From an uncultured Bacteroidales bacterium (GTDB lineage Bacteria > Bacteroidota > Bacteroidia > Bacteroidales > FEN-979), in the NCBI GenBank assembly GCA_903875045.1, contig CAIQUS010000216.1, forward strand, positions 1 to 44,999: a stretch of 44,999 nucleotides of DNA. The letters are read 5' to 3'. The translations under genes were made by a program, and so were the position numbers. Numbering within the stretch: the stretch's first letter is position 1; each line of letters begins with the position of its first letter. The notes beneath the pieces are model-generated. The model was not told where the DNA came from, did not search any database, and was given only the letters and a program-made list of their open reading frames with translations. Positions 1-7,764 of the stretch are shown here, piece after piece.

Positions 1-1
1 C

Positions 2-475
2 CTGGAGGCAGGTTACATCATTTTCCAGTTGTATCCCTACTACAAGAATTATGGAAAAAGAGTAAGCAAATCGCCTAAAATCTATTTCACCGATCCGGGA
101 CTGGTTTCATATCTTCTGGGAATAAAAAGCGCTGAGCAATTGAAAACGCATTACCTGAAAGGCGCTTTGTTCGAAAACCTGGTCATTCTGGAGTTGCTGA
201 AACAGCGATTTAACAATGGAGTCCCGCAGGATATCTGGTTCTTTCGCGACAGCAATCACAATGAAGTGGATGTTGTCGCAGAAAATGAGTTGCTGCAATG
301 GATGGAAATTAAATCCGCAAGAACTTTTTCACCTGATTTTATCACCACATTCCGGTTTCTTGATAAAAACGAGGAGGCAGAGAAGGATAATAAGTCGATC
401 ATATATGGCGGTGATGACACTTTCTTATATAAGGGATTTAAAATTGTATCATGGAGAGATCTAAGGAAGTTTTAA
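2..475 (+). CDS. DUF4143 ATP-binding protein, C-terminal part (5' end outside window)
   Basis: The frame is already open at base 2, so this is the 3' end of a longer gene. About 157 C-terminal residues are visible. The segment KSPKIYFTDPGLVSYLLGI, followed by a conserved GALFENLVILEL stretch and a D..EVDVV...E..EIKS pattern, is typical of the DUF4143 domain at the C-terminus of Bacteroidota/archaeal-type AAA ATPases of about 380-400 residues. The D-EVD-EIK spacing resembles a PD-(D/E)XK nuclease-like fold. The N-terminal P-loop domain would lie upstream and is not visible. The cellular role of this family is not established. The family assignment is confident; the function is not. Confidence 0.8.
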   Translation: MEAGYIIFQLYPYYKNYGKRVSKSPKIYFTDPGLVSYLLGIKSAEQLKTHYLKGALFENLVILELLKQRFNNGVPQDIWFFRDSNHNEVDVVAENELLQWMEIKSARTFSPDFITTFRFLDKNEEAEKDNKSIIYGGDDTFLYKGFKIVSWRDLRKF

Positions 476-752
476 ACATAGCCTCTATCAGTGTTTTATG
501 GGGAAGGATCTCCCTACTGGACCGTCACCCTCAAAAACACAAATCTGATACAGACAACAAATAATACCTTGAAAACCCTACGTACATAGGCGATACAGTG
601 AACCCGTCCAAGTCCCAGGCTGATTACCAAGGAGGCTTAACAGCCTCTTTTTTTTTGCCTGATCTTCAACGTAGTTATAGTATTTACAAGGGTTTCATTT
701 AGCAAGCATTTTTTACTTTAATTGATCCTGTACTTTGGCCGCTAACGGCAAT
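476..752. other. Intergenic region without a supported gene
   Basis: No credible gene. One forward frame reads a short peptide (GEGSPYWTVTL...) that looks like a fragment of a secreted repeat protein but is closed by stops on both sides, so it may be a decayed remnant. The only clear element is the terminator hairpin at 632-656. Confidence 0.4.
632..656 (+). terminator. Rho-independent terminator
   Basis: Perfect 6-bp stem GAGGCT/AGCCTC with a TAAC loop, followed directly by nine T. It points in the + direction and would end transcription from the DUF4143 gene or the remnant between them. Confidence 0.75.
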
Positions 753-1697
753 TCATTTGCCATTGGATTTTGCTTGTGCTAACATTAAATCTAGCGCTTT
801 CCTGTTATAAACTTTCCCTCGCACGATAACAATTTCAATAGTTTTTGTGTTTTCAATATTTTCCAATGGGTTCTTATTCAGTAAAACCAGGCTAGCAAGT
901 TTGCCTGCCTCAACAGAACCAAAATCAGCTTTTTCGTCCATAAATATTGCAGGGTTGATTGTTGCAGACCTTAATGCATCAAGTGCAGGCATACCTCCCT
1001 TTACCAGTAGGGACAATTCATCATGCAAAGAAAATCCCGGAAAAACATAAGGATTTGGGAAATCGGTTCCTGCAAGAAATTTTACTCCTTTCTCATTCAT
1101 TTTCCCTATTAAACTTAGCTCAAAAATACACCTGACTCTTGAGCTATTCGCAAAATTATCTATTTGGCTTTTTGTATAAGGACTCATTTTTTGATTCCAA
1201 ATCTCAAGAACGTATCCTGGCAGATAAGACTTTCTATAATCACTTGTAAATATTGTATCGTTTAAATAACTCATTGCCCTGTTAACTGTCAAGGTGGGGC
1301 ATAACCACATGCTGCTCTTAGCCAGGACGGAACATATAGTATCAAACTTTTTGTCTGAAAATGTAACAACGAGTGCTTCATTTGATGAGTCAGCAGACGA
1401 GCAGGCATTCAGAAACCCATATAAATGTTCCGAGCTGGCCATTCCAGCTTCAATTGCCTTGTAGATTGAAACCCTGTTGGGTATATGACCGGCAAATGGG
1501 ATATTTCTTTTCCTGGCTTCCCCGGCAATAGACATAAAACATTCTTCGGATAACGAACTGTAAACTTTGATAAAATCGACCTTTTTATCTATTTGATTTT
1601 TTACGGCATCAACAGCTTCACCTGGTGTTGCAACCACAACACCATCCCCTGTTTGATTTGAGAAATTTAACAATTTGATCCCTTGATAAAAGAACAA
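753..1697 (-). pseudogene. Amidohydrolase family protein, N-terminally truncated
   Basis: The product matches the C-terminal two thirds of imidazolonepropionase-like amidohydrolases, which are usually about 430-480 residues. Visible are the candidate metal-bridging lysine in DFIKVY, histidines in AGHIP and SEHLYG, the catalytic Asp region GTDFPNP, and the closing EAGKLASLVLLNKNPLENI segment. The N-terminal beta-strand with the HxH metal ligands is missing: the frame opens with a TTG codon right after an in-frame TAA, and no upstream frame restores it. The 314-residue remnant therefore lacks half the metal site and is probably inactive. The break lies next to the higBA module, so a rearrangement or insertion there may have removed the 5' end. 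An alternative is a sequencing frameshift, but no matching N-terminus was seen in other frames. Confidence 0.65.
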
Positions 1698-1731
1698 TTA
1701 ACATAAAGTTCCCAATTTGCGAATTTCACAA

Positions 1732-1739
1732 TACCTTTG
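1732..1739 (+). promoter_or_regulatory. Bacteroidota -7 box upstream of higBA
   Basis: TACCTTTG matches the TAnnTTTG consensus, 17 bp before the higB start codon, which implies a very short leader. No clear TTTG -33 element is seen at the usual spacing. Confidence 0.45.
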
Positions 1740-1756
1740 CCATCAGAATTTACTAC

Positions 1757-2053
1757 ATGGACAGAATATTTTCAAAAAGCACTTTGAGGGAATTTTGTGA
1801 ATCACATCCTGATTCAGAGCAGTATCTAAAGACTTGGTACGACACTGCAATGAATTCAAGTTGGAAAACCCCAAATGACATAAAGCAAAAATATGCAAAT
1901 GCAAGTATTTTAAAGGAAGCCAGGATTGTATTGAATATCAAAGGGAATAACTACCGATTGGTAGCGAAATTTAACTTCGAGAAACAATGGATTTTTATCA
2001 GGTTCATTGGAACACATGTGGAATATGATAAAATTGACGCAAATACGATATAA
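1757..2053 (+). CDS. higB: HigB-type mRNA interferase toxin
   Basis: This 98-residue protein has the HigB-family architecture (RelE/ParE fold): an N-terminal helix pair (LREFCESHPDSEQYLKTWY), the W.TP.DIK..Y.NAS motif, and the core NIKGNNYRLVAKFNF followed by IRFIGTH.EYDKID. The family acts as a ribosome-associated endoribonuclease that cleaves mRNA when its antitoxin is degraded. It lies 11 bp upstream of an antitoxin gene, in the toxin-first order typical of higBA. Length is normal and the key Arg, Lys and His positions near the C-terminus are present, so it is probably functional. Confidence 0.9.
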   Translation: MDRIFSKSTLREFCESHPDSEQYLKTWYDTAMNSSWKTPNDIKQKYANASILKEARIVLNIKGNNYRLVAKFNFEKQWIFIRFIGTHVEYDKIDANTI

Positions 2054-2064
2054 AAAATACGGAC

Positions 2065-2433
2065 ATGAATATCAGCCCAATAAAAAACGAGATTGACTAT
2101 CGGAATGCTTTAAAACGCCTTGAAGCCATCTTTGATGCACCGATTGGAACTCCGGAAGGTGATGAAGCCGATTTGATTGGATTAATGGTGGATGAATATG
2201 AGAAAAAGCACTATCCAATCGAAGCACCTGATCCAATTGAAGCCATCAAGATCAGGATGGAGGAAATGCAATTAAAGCAAATGGATTTAGTAAATGAAAT
2301 TGGCGGAAAAAGCAGAGTTTCCGAAATATTAAACCGTAAGCGCAAATTAACTGTTGATATGATTCGTAAATTGAACAAGCGATTGAATCTTTCACCAGAA
2401 CTTTTGATTAATGACTACAAACTGACAAGGTAA
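2065..2433 (+). CDS. higA: HigA-type antitoxin with C-terminal helix-turn-helix
   Basis: 122 residues. The N-terminal half (DYRNALKRLEAIFDAPIGTPEGDEADLIGLMVDEYE) is the standard long N-terminus of HigA partners of HigB toxins. The C-terminal half (QMDLVNEIGGKSRVSEILNRKRKLTVDMIRKLN) is an XRE/Cro-type HTH domain. By family knowledge it neutralises HigB and autoregulates the operon promoter; the box at 1732-1739 would be its target region. It is co-transcribed with higB after an 11-bp gap. Confidence 0.9.
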   Translation: MNISPIKNEIDYRNALKRLEAIFDAPIGTPEGDEADLIGLMVDEYEKKHYPIEAPDPIEAIKIRMEEMQLKQMDLVNEIGGKSRVSEILNRKRKLTVDMIRKLNKRLNLSPELLINDYKLTR

Positions 2434-2626
2434 ACGACAGGTGCAATTTTATTTATCAAAACCATTTGCCTTACACAAGGGGCTCTCGCCGAACAGTTCG
2501 CCGGACAGGAATTCCTTTCATCCGGAAAAGACAAACTGTATTATTGGACAAGAAAGGCGAAAAGCAGTTATTCAGAAACGTTGTAACCCCGTTCTAAACA
2601 TCAAAGATAAAAGGCAGATGTCACCA

Positions 2627-5179
2627 TTACTTTGTTTTTTGCACATGCAAAACAAGTTTAACTTTTGTTCCAGACGAACTATCGCTTGTTATTTCAATGG
2701 TTCCATTCATCTCCTTGATGATCTGATAGGAGATAGATAAGCCGAGCCCGGTTCCTTTTCCTTCCTCCTTGGTTGTATAAAAAGGAAGCATGATATTCTT
2801 GATGTCATCATTGCCAATCCCAATACCATTGTCCGTTATTTCTACAATGATGAACTGGTCCTCCCGACGGGACCTGATGCCGACAAGCATGTCAAAATCC
2901 TGTACCACTTTGTTTTTCTTCTCTGTTACTGCATCCTTTGCGTTGATAAGGAGGTTGAGGATGACTTGTTCAAATTTAAAGGTATTGCCAACGATTGTTG
3001 GCATTTGCTGCTCTAGTTGAATATTGAGGATGATGCCATGGTGCTTGAACTGTTCCACAATCATCGATGATGCGTTAATAATGCTCGAATTCACATTGAA
3101 GGCAGTGAGTACATAATTATCGTGGCTTCTCGAAAAGTCCCGGACATGATCTATGATGTCCCTGATCCTGGTAATGTTTTCAAAAATTTTATCTGATTTA
3201 TTTTTAAGGAACCCGGCATCGATGGATTCAGCTTTGAAAGCCTCAAATAAAATTTTATCCATCACCATTGAAATGATGTTCAAGGGTTGGTTGACCTCAT
3301 GGGCGATACCTGCAGCCATTTCACCAAGAGTCGACATACGGTCAGTATGGATCTGTTTTGCCTCCATTTCCTTCCTTTGGGAAATATCACGGATGATTAT
3401 CATAAAAGAAACGGGAGTTCCATCGGCGCTCTGCATTAAAGTGGCACTGATTTCGCCTGTAAAAACAGATTGGTTTTGCTTTCTGATGGTAACGCCGATA
3501 TTTTGTGTAAAGCCGTCGTATGTGGTTTTGGCCAGTAATTCCTTTAAAAGTTCCTGTTCATCTGATGAAACAAATTGAAAAATCAGTTTGCCCACAAGAT
3601 CATCTCTGGAATCGGCTCCCAACAAATGAAGCCCGATTTCAGAAACCTCTACAATGATTCCCTTCATGTTGGTCAACACCATGCAATCGGGCGAGGCATT
3701 TAACATGGTTCTGTATTTTTCCTCGCTTAATTTGAGGGTTTGATCTGCCATTTTTCGGTTGGTGATGTGTCGAATGGTGCTCACCACCCCAACCACTACT
3801 CCATTTATACTGTAAGTTTTAGCAGAATGAGACAACCACCTTACTGCTCCCGTTTCATCATGGATCCGGTACTCGATATCCCTAAGTTCCTTCCCTGCAT
3901 GAAATATCCCATCCCAGGCTGTACGATCCAACTCCGTATCATCAGGATGTATAATGTCTGGCATCTGAAGTCCGATAAAGGTATCGCCCGGATATCCGAG
4001 AACCGTTTCACATTGAGGACTGACAAAAAGAATCTGGCCACCTGCATTGGTGAGTATTGTGAGGTCTGTGCTGTTGGACACAACGGTTTTTAGTAATTCT
4101 TCGCTATGCCTCAACGTGTCTTCCGCAATTTTGTGCTGAGTGATGTCTTTGTCTACACCACGGTAACCGCTAAGATTTCCATTGTTATCAAGTATCGGGA
4201 ACCCATTGGTGAGAACACAAATTTTCCGACCATTTTTGCCGATATTCCAATTCTCAATATCCTTTATGGGCAACCCTTTGGACTTGATTTCGAAAAAAAT
4301 CGCTGCGACTCTCGCTGCTTCATCCGGTGGCATGAAATGGAAGGGTGTTTTTCCGATAACCTCTTCCTGTGCGTATCCAAAAAAATCAAAGCTTTTTTCT
4401 GAAGCGTAAGTATAAACTCCGTTTTTGTCAACCTCCCAAATCCAATCAGCCATGCATCGGGTGATCTCGCTCATGCGGTTTTCACTTGCCAGCAGTGCAT
4501 TTTCCGCAAGCTTGCGGCCTGTGATATCGACAACGGTTACCCGGCATTGGTCATCATGTTCTGTTGCTATGCCGGTGAGGTGAACATACATTGATGAGTT
4601 ACCATCTGTCGGAAGAGCCACCTCGCAAGTCTCCTTTACAAAGGCTGAAAAAACCTTCCTGAGAAAGAGATAAAAGGTTTCCTTGGTATCGTCGGAAATA
4701 AAAAGTACAAACGGTCGATTTTTCAGATACGAACGTTCTCGTCCCAGCATCATGGCCCCGCACAGGTTCAGCTCAAGAATTATCCCTTCCTTGGAAAGTG
4801 TGAAATATCCCGACGGACTGAAATCGTATAATTCTGCATATTTATCTGTGGCAGCTTTTGCTATCTGCTCCTTCGCCATGATAAGCTCCTCGTTTTGCAT
4901 TTCCAGTTCAATCTGATGCACCTCAAGTTCATGAGTAAGTTTCAGGGAATTTGCAATCGCAATACTTAACTCGTCAGCTCGTTTTGCTTTCTCTTCGTTT
5001 TGAAAAGCCAGTTCCTTGTTGGCAATGACCAACTCACCTGCCCGTTTCGCCTTCTCTTCATTTTGTAAGGCTAGTTCTAGAACAAGCTCCAGGATTTCGG
5101 CCTCTGATCTCTTTTTCAGCAACTCTTCCGCTTTACGGCGCAGTGCCGCTGCTTCTGATGTGTTTTCGTTTTTATCCAT
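2627..5179 (-). CDS. Soluble multi-PAS sensor histidine kinase
   Basis: 850 residues with no membrane segment, so a cytoplasmic sensor. Residues ~1-118 form a charged coiled coil with an internal duplication (two copies of a unit containing QNEEKAKRA.EL). Four PAS/PAC units follow (~118-230, 235-355, 360-480, 485-600). Then comes a HisKA dimerisation domain with phospho-acceptor motif AAGIAHEVNQPLN (His near 630) and an HATPase_c domain with N box NLLINAKDAV, G1 box DNGIGIG and G2 box GKGTGLGLSI. There is no receiver domain and no response regulator nearby, so its partner is elsewhere. The signal cannot be deduced; no haem- or flavin-specific residues were recognised. A promoter-like box lies at 5326-5333, giving a leader of about 140 nt. 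Confidence 0.9.
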   Translation of the reverse strand: MDKNENTSEAAALRRKAEELLKKRSEAEILELVLELALQNEEKAKRAGELVIANKELAFQNEEKAKRADELSIAIANSLKLTHELEVHQIELEMQNEELIMAKEQIAKAATDKYAELYDFSPSGYFTLSKEGIILELNLCGAMMLGRERSYLKNRPFVLFISDDTKETFYLFLRKVFSAFVKETCEVALPTDGNSSMYVHLTGIATEHDDQCRVTVVDITGRKLAENALLASENRMSEITRCMADWIWEVDKNGVYTYASEKSFDFFGYAQEEVIGKTPFHFMPPDEAARVAAIFFEIKSKGLPIKDIENWNIGKNGRKICVLTNGFPILDNNGNLSGYRGVDKDITQHKIAEDTLRHSEELLKTVVSNSTDLTILTNAGGQILFVSPQCETVLGYPGDTFIGLQMPDIIHPDDTELDRTAWDGIFHAGKELRDIEYRIHDETGAVRWLSHSAKTYSINGVVVGVVSTIRHITNRKMADQTLKLSEEKYRTMLNASPDCMVLTNMKGIIVEVSEIGLHLLGADSRDDLVGKLIFQFVSSDEQELLKELLAKTTYDGFTQNIGVTIRKQNQSVFTGEISATLMQSADGTPVSFMIIIRDISQRKEMEAKQIHTDRMSTLGEMAAGIAHEVNQPLNIISMVMDKILFEAFKAESIDAGFLKNKSDKIFENITRIRDIIDHVRDFSRSHDNYVLTAFNVNSSIINASSMIVEQFKHHGIILNIQLEQQMPTIVGNTFKFEQVILNLLINAKDAVTEKKNKVVQDFDMLVGIRSRREDQFIIVEITDNGIGIGNDDIKNIMLPFYTTKEEGKGTGLGLSISYQIIKEMNGTIEITSDSSSGTKVKLVLHVQKTK

Positions 5180-5325
5180 CCTGATTTTTGTGTATGAGCA
5201 GCGTTATAGGCCTTTAACTGACAGTTATGTGAAGCAAAATAAAGCAGGAACCTCACATAATATTTTCTAAGTGTTTAAGAACGATCAATGAGTTTGCATA
5301 TAGTATTTTATGTGAATACCAGATA

Positions 5326-5333
5326 CAAATGTA
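5326..5333 (-). promoter_or_regulatory. Bacteroidota -7 box for the histidine kinase
   Basis: On the minus strand this reads TACATTTG, matching TAnnTTTG. It lies about 150 bp before the kinase start codon. A TTG occurs 15 bp further upstream, closer than the usual ~19-21 bp. Confidence 0.35.
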
Positions 5334-5483
5334 GTCATTATACCAAGACAATGTAAAAAGGCTTGGTACATAGTGGCATACCTGCCTTCGGTGTGCCATC
5401 GCTTGAGAAAATGTCCACCATGACAGGAACTACCAGCCACTTCTTCAACCATTGCCAGCCTGTTTAAAACTTTTAAAGACAAT

Positions 5484-5516
5484 TTTGGCAGATGTATTGA
5501 CAGTTCAGTATCTTTG
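5484..5516 (+). promoter_or_regulatory. Bacteroidota-type promoter of the small lipoprotein/cysC pair
   Basis: TTTG at 5484-5487 and TATCTTTG at 5509-5516, separated by 21 bp, fit the -33/-7 promoter layout of the phylum. The start codon follows at 5602, giving a leader of about 80 nt. Confidence 0.5.
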
Positions 5517-5601
5517 AACCGTCAATTTTGCTTTCGGAAATCATCCTTGTGACTGAATTTTAAACGGAAGTGATTGTTAACTTCAAAATGTATCACTGAA
5601 C

Positions 5602-5997
5602 ATGAAATATTTTTTTGTAATCGCCCTTCTGATCTCCGTATGGGCATGTTCGTCAAAAAAACCGAACACTGAGGGACTTAAATCAATCATCGAGCAGAAA
5701 ACCGGAGTAACTTTTAAGGTTGCATCAAAATCAGATACGTCAGAAACGCTTTACTATGTTCAGCAGGAAAAAGATTTAGCAAAAGGTCTAGGACGGTTTG
5801 ACAGTACGAAAGCAGCCTGTATATCCTATTTTAACAGTCCTGGCACCTTTCATGAAATCGCCGATAAGGCATTTTTCCAATGGAACAAGGATGGTTTTTT
5901 TGCGGTTCTTGTTTCGGCACTGGATAAGGACAGTAATGTTGTATTCAGGGTAGCTACCTCGACCAGGCCCATTCCGATCGGAGAATTTCGCAAATGA
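5602..5997 (+). CDS. Small hypothetical lipoprotein
   Basis: 131 residues. The N-terminus MKYFFVIALLISVWACSSKKP is a lipoprotein signal peptide with Cys16 as the lipidation site followed by a serine/lysine stretch. The mature part of about 115 residues (TGVTFKVASKSDTSETLYYVQQ..., ending in RPIPIGEFRK) resembles no family I can name. cysC follows 59 bp later on the same strand with no terminator between, so they may be co-transcribed. Membrane anchoring in the inner or outer membrane is inferred from the signal only. Confidence 0.65.
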   Translation: MKYFFVIALLISVWACSSKKPNTEGLKSIIEQKTGVTFKVASKSDTSETLYYVQQEKDLAKGLGRFDSTKAACISYFNSPGTFHEIADKAFFQWNKDGFFAVLVSALDKDSNVVFRVATSTRPIPIGEFRK

Positions 5998-6056
5998 GCA
6001 CTCGTTCGAAGAGCAGTTATCGTTGCACCTATTATTTCTAACCTCTTAACACCATT

Positions 6057-6662
6057 ATGCTATCTACAACAGACAATATATTCCCTGTCTATCATGAAAT
6101 ACTTGGCAGGCCGGAAAAGGAAGCATTATTAAAACAGCGCTCAAAAGTAATTTGGCTTACCGGTTTATCCGGAGCCGGAAAAACTACCCTGGCCAAATAT
6201 CTCGAAGAGGCATTGTTCAGCAAAGGATTTTTCACACAGGTTCTCGACGGTGACAATATCAGGTCGGGCATCAACAGCAACCTCGGATTTTCGGATGCTG
6301 ACAGGTTTGAGAACATCAGGAGAATTGCAGAAGTTTCAAAATTGCTGGTAAATTGCGGCGTAATCACCATCAATTGTTTCATCAGCCCAACCGAAGAAAT
6401 CCGTGACATGGCTCGCAGGATTATCGGGAAAGATGATTTTATTGAGATTTATGTGAATGCACCCCTTCAGGTTTGCGAGGAACGCGATGTAAAAGGCTTG
6501 TATTCCCGCGCCCGTCGCGGAGAAATCAAAGATTTCACGGGAATCAGTTCACCATTTGAAACCCCGGAAAATATCGATATTGAAATCCGGACAGATTTGC
6601 AAACCATTGAGGCGTCCGTAAAACAAATTCTGGAGTTTGTCCTTCCGAGAGTTAAATTCTAA
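6057..6662 (+). CDS. cysC: Adenylyl-sulfate kinase (APS kinase)
   Basis: Phosphorylates adenosine 5'-phosphosulfate with ATP to give PAPS. The 201-residue length fits stand-alone CysC. The P-loop GLSGAGKTT is at ~36-44, DGDNIRSGIN follows (phosphate-binding Asp and Arg), then the FSDADRFENIRRIAEVSKL APS-binding segment, NCFISPTEEIRDMAR, and EIYVNAPLQVCEERDVKGLYSRARRGEIKDFTGI (lid and substrate loop). No cysD/cysN or PAPS reductase lies nearby, so PAPS might serve sulfation or assimilation encoded elsewhere. The gene converges on the SPFH gene across a palindromic repeat array. Confidence 0.93.
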   Translation: MLSTTDNIFPVYHEILGRPEKEALLKQRSKVIWLTGLSGAGKTTLAKYLEEALFSKGFFTQVLDGDNIRSGINSNLGFSDADRFENIRRIAEVSKLLVNCGVITINCFISPTEEIRDMARRIIGKDDFIEIYVNAPLQVCEERDVKGLYSRARRGEIKDFTGISSPFETPENIDIEIRTDLQTIEASVKQILEFVLPRVKF

Positions 6663-6663
6663 A

Positions 6664-6735
6664 ATGCAGGCAATGCAGACAATGCAGTCAATAATTACAT
6701 TGCTTACATTGCCTGCATTGTTTGCATTGGCTTGA
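6664..6735. repeat. Palindromic array of 9-bp repeats between convergent genes
   Basis: The left half holds three tandem copies of AATGCAGNC. The right half holds about three copies of the reverse-complement unit (ATTGNNTNC). Folded together they give an imperfect stem of about 30 bp with roughly 24 pairs. The array fills nearly the whole gap between cysC and the SPFH gene, both ending into it, so it probably acts as a two-way terminator or RNA-stabilising hairpin. Confidence 0.7.
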
Positions 6736-6736
6736 T

Positions 6737-7624
6737 TTAAACCGGAGCATATTTTGTGTCGGGTTTATCCCTGATTGGAATAATGCCTGCCATTTCGCCC
6801 AGTACATTCACCAGGTCGGAGCCGGCGGGTACGACAATTTTTGAATTATCTTTCAAAGAGGTTTCCAAAGCCTGTATTTTACGAAGAACCTGGGCGTTGC
6901 CGATAAAAAACTTTTCGGCAGCTTCATTAACGAGTGCAATAGCCTGTGCCTCCCCTTCTGCCCGCAGGATCTGACCTTGCTTCACCCCTTCCGCACGCCT
7001 GATTTCTGCACGTTTCTCACCGTCAGCTTTGGTTTCAGCGGCTGTGGCATAATCAACTGCGGCAATTTTTTCATTTTCAGCCTTCACAATCTTGTTCATG
7101 GTTTCCTGAACATCCTTGGGCGGGTCGATCTCCTTTAATTCAGTACGGATGATCTGAATGCCCCAGCTCCGGGTCTCATCCAGTAAAGTACCATGAAGTT
7201 CCTTGTTGATTTTTCCACGTTCGCTGTTGGCCGATTTCAGGGTCATGGTGCCGATGATGTTACGCAGTGTTGTCCGTGCAAGGTTTACAATCTGATATTC
7301 AATATTGTTAACATTGTACTGTGAATTTTTCACACTTTCCTCATCATTGGTGATTTTAAAATAAACCTGGGCATCCACTTTTGCGTTCAAATTGTCATTG
7401 GTAATGATTTCCTGCGGTTCGGCATTGATCATTTTCTCAGTGATATTGACCTGGTACATCAAATCGATGCCAGGAATTATCCAGTGAAACCCCGGACCTG
7501 CAAAGCGGTTGTATTTGCCGAAACGTTCAATGAGTCCGCGATGAGTTGGACGAACGATCCGGATACCTGAGAAAAAGAGCAACCCGACTGCTCCGACGAC
7601 GATCAGAATTAAAACATTGTTCAT
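6737..7624 (-). CDS. SPFH/band 7 domain protein (stomatin/slipin-like, QmcA type)
   Basis: 295 residues. A single N-terminal membrane helix (~3-20, VLILIVVGAVGLLFFSG) is followed by the SPFH domain: RIVRPTHRGLIERFGKY, GPGFHWIIPGID, ITEKMINAEPQEIITND, then LRNIIGTMTL, and the charged Ala/Glu-rich coiled coil (AAETKADGEKRAEIRRAEGVKQGQ). This family oligomerises into membrane cages and is associated with membrane microdomains and with protease or membrane quality control. No NfeD-type partner is adjacent. It is divergent from the M49-like gene, and a good promoter is visible just upstream. Confidence 0.92.
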   Translation of the reverse strand: MNNVLILIVVGAVGLLFFSGIRIVRPTHRGLIERFGKYNRFAGPGFHWIIPGIDLMYQVNITEKMINAEPQEIITNDNLNAKVDAQVYFKITNDEESVKNSQYNVNNIEYQIVNLARTTLRNIIGTMTLKSANSERGKINKELHGTLLDETRSWGIQIIRTELKEIDPPKDVQETMNKIVKAENEKIAAVDYATAAETKADGEKRAEIRRAEGVKQGQILRAEGEAQAIALVNEAAEKFFIGNAQVLRKIQALETSLKDNSKIVVPAGSDLVNVLGEMAGIIPIRDKPDTKYAPV

Positions 7625-7665
7625 GGCGATTTGGTTTTAGGTTTATTGAAGTAAATATTTTGTCA

Positions 7666-7696
7666 CAAACTTATGAATATTTCCTTATGAAACCAA
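7666..7696 (-). promoter_or_regulatory. Bacteroidota-type promoter of the SPFH gene
   Basis: Read on the minus strand: TTG at 7696-7694, a 20-bp spacer, then TAAGTTTG at 7673-7666. The start codon is about 40 bp downstream. Confidence 0.5.
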
Positions 7697-7732
7697 GATG
7701 TCAAACATAAAAAATTGAACTCGTTTTTTTAT

Positions 7733-7740
7733 TACATTTG
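7733..7740 (+). promoter_or_regulatory. -7 box of the M49-like peptidase gene
   Basis: TACATTTG, matching TAnnTTTG, 24 bp before the preferred ATG at 7765. This favours the ATG over the in-frame TTG at 7738, which overlaps the box itself. Confidence 0.45.
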
Positions 7741-7764
7741 CCCGTAACATTAAATCTGACAGTT

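Larger units (their letters stand above)
5180..5601. other. Intergenic region with two divergent promoter boxes
   Basis: Between the divergently transcribed histidine kinase and the small lipoprotein gene. Apart from the -7 boxes listed separately, no gene, hairpin or repeat was recognised. A 65-codon minus-strand frame here has no family resemblance. Confidence 0.4.

Noticed and set aside
2441-2740. 99-codon + strand open frame after higA
   Set aside because: Its 3' part runs antisense through the histidine kinase C-terminus and the remainder has no protein-like features.
5285-5482. 65-codon minus-strand open frame in the kinase/lipoprotein intergenic region
   Set aside because: No family resemblance, and it overlaps the promoter boxes for both flanking genes.
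6057-6662. CysC as part of a sulfate-assimilation operon
   Set aside because: No cysD, cysN, cysH or sulfite reductase genes are present in the flanking sequence.
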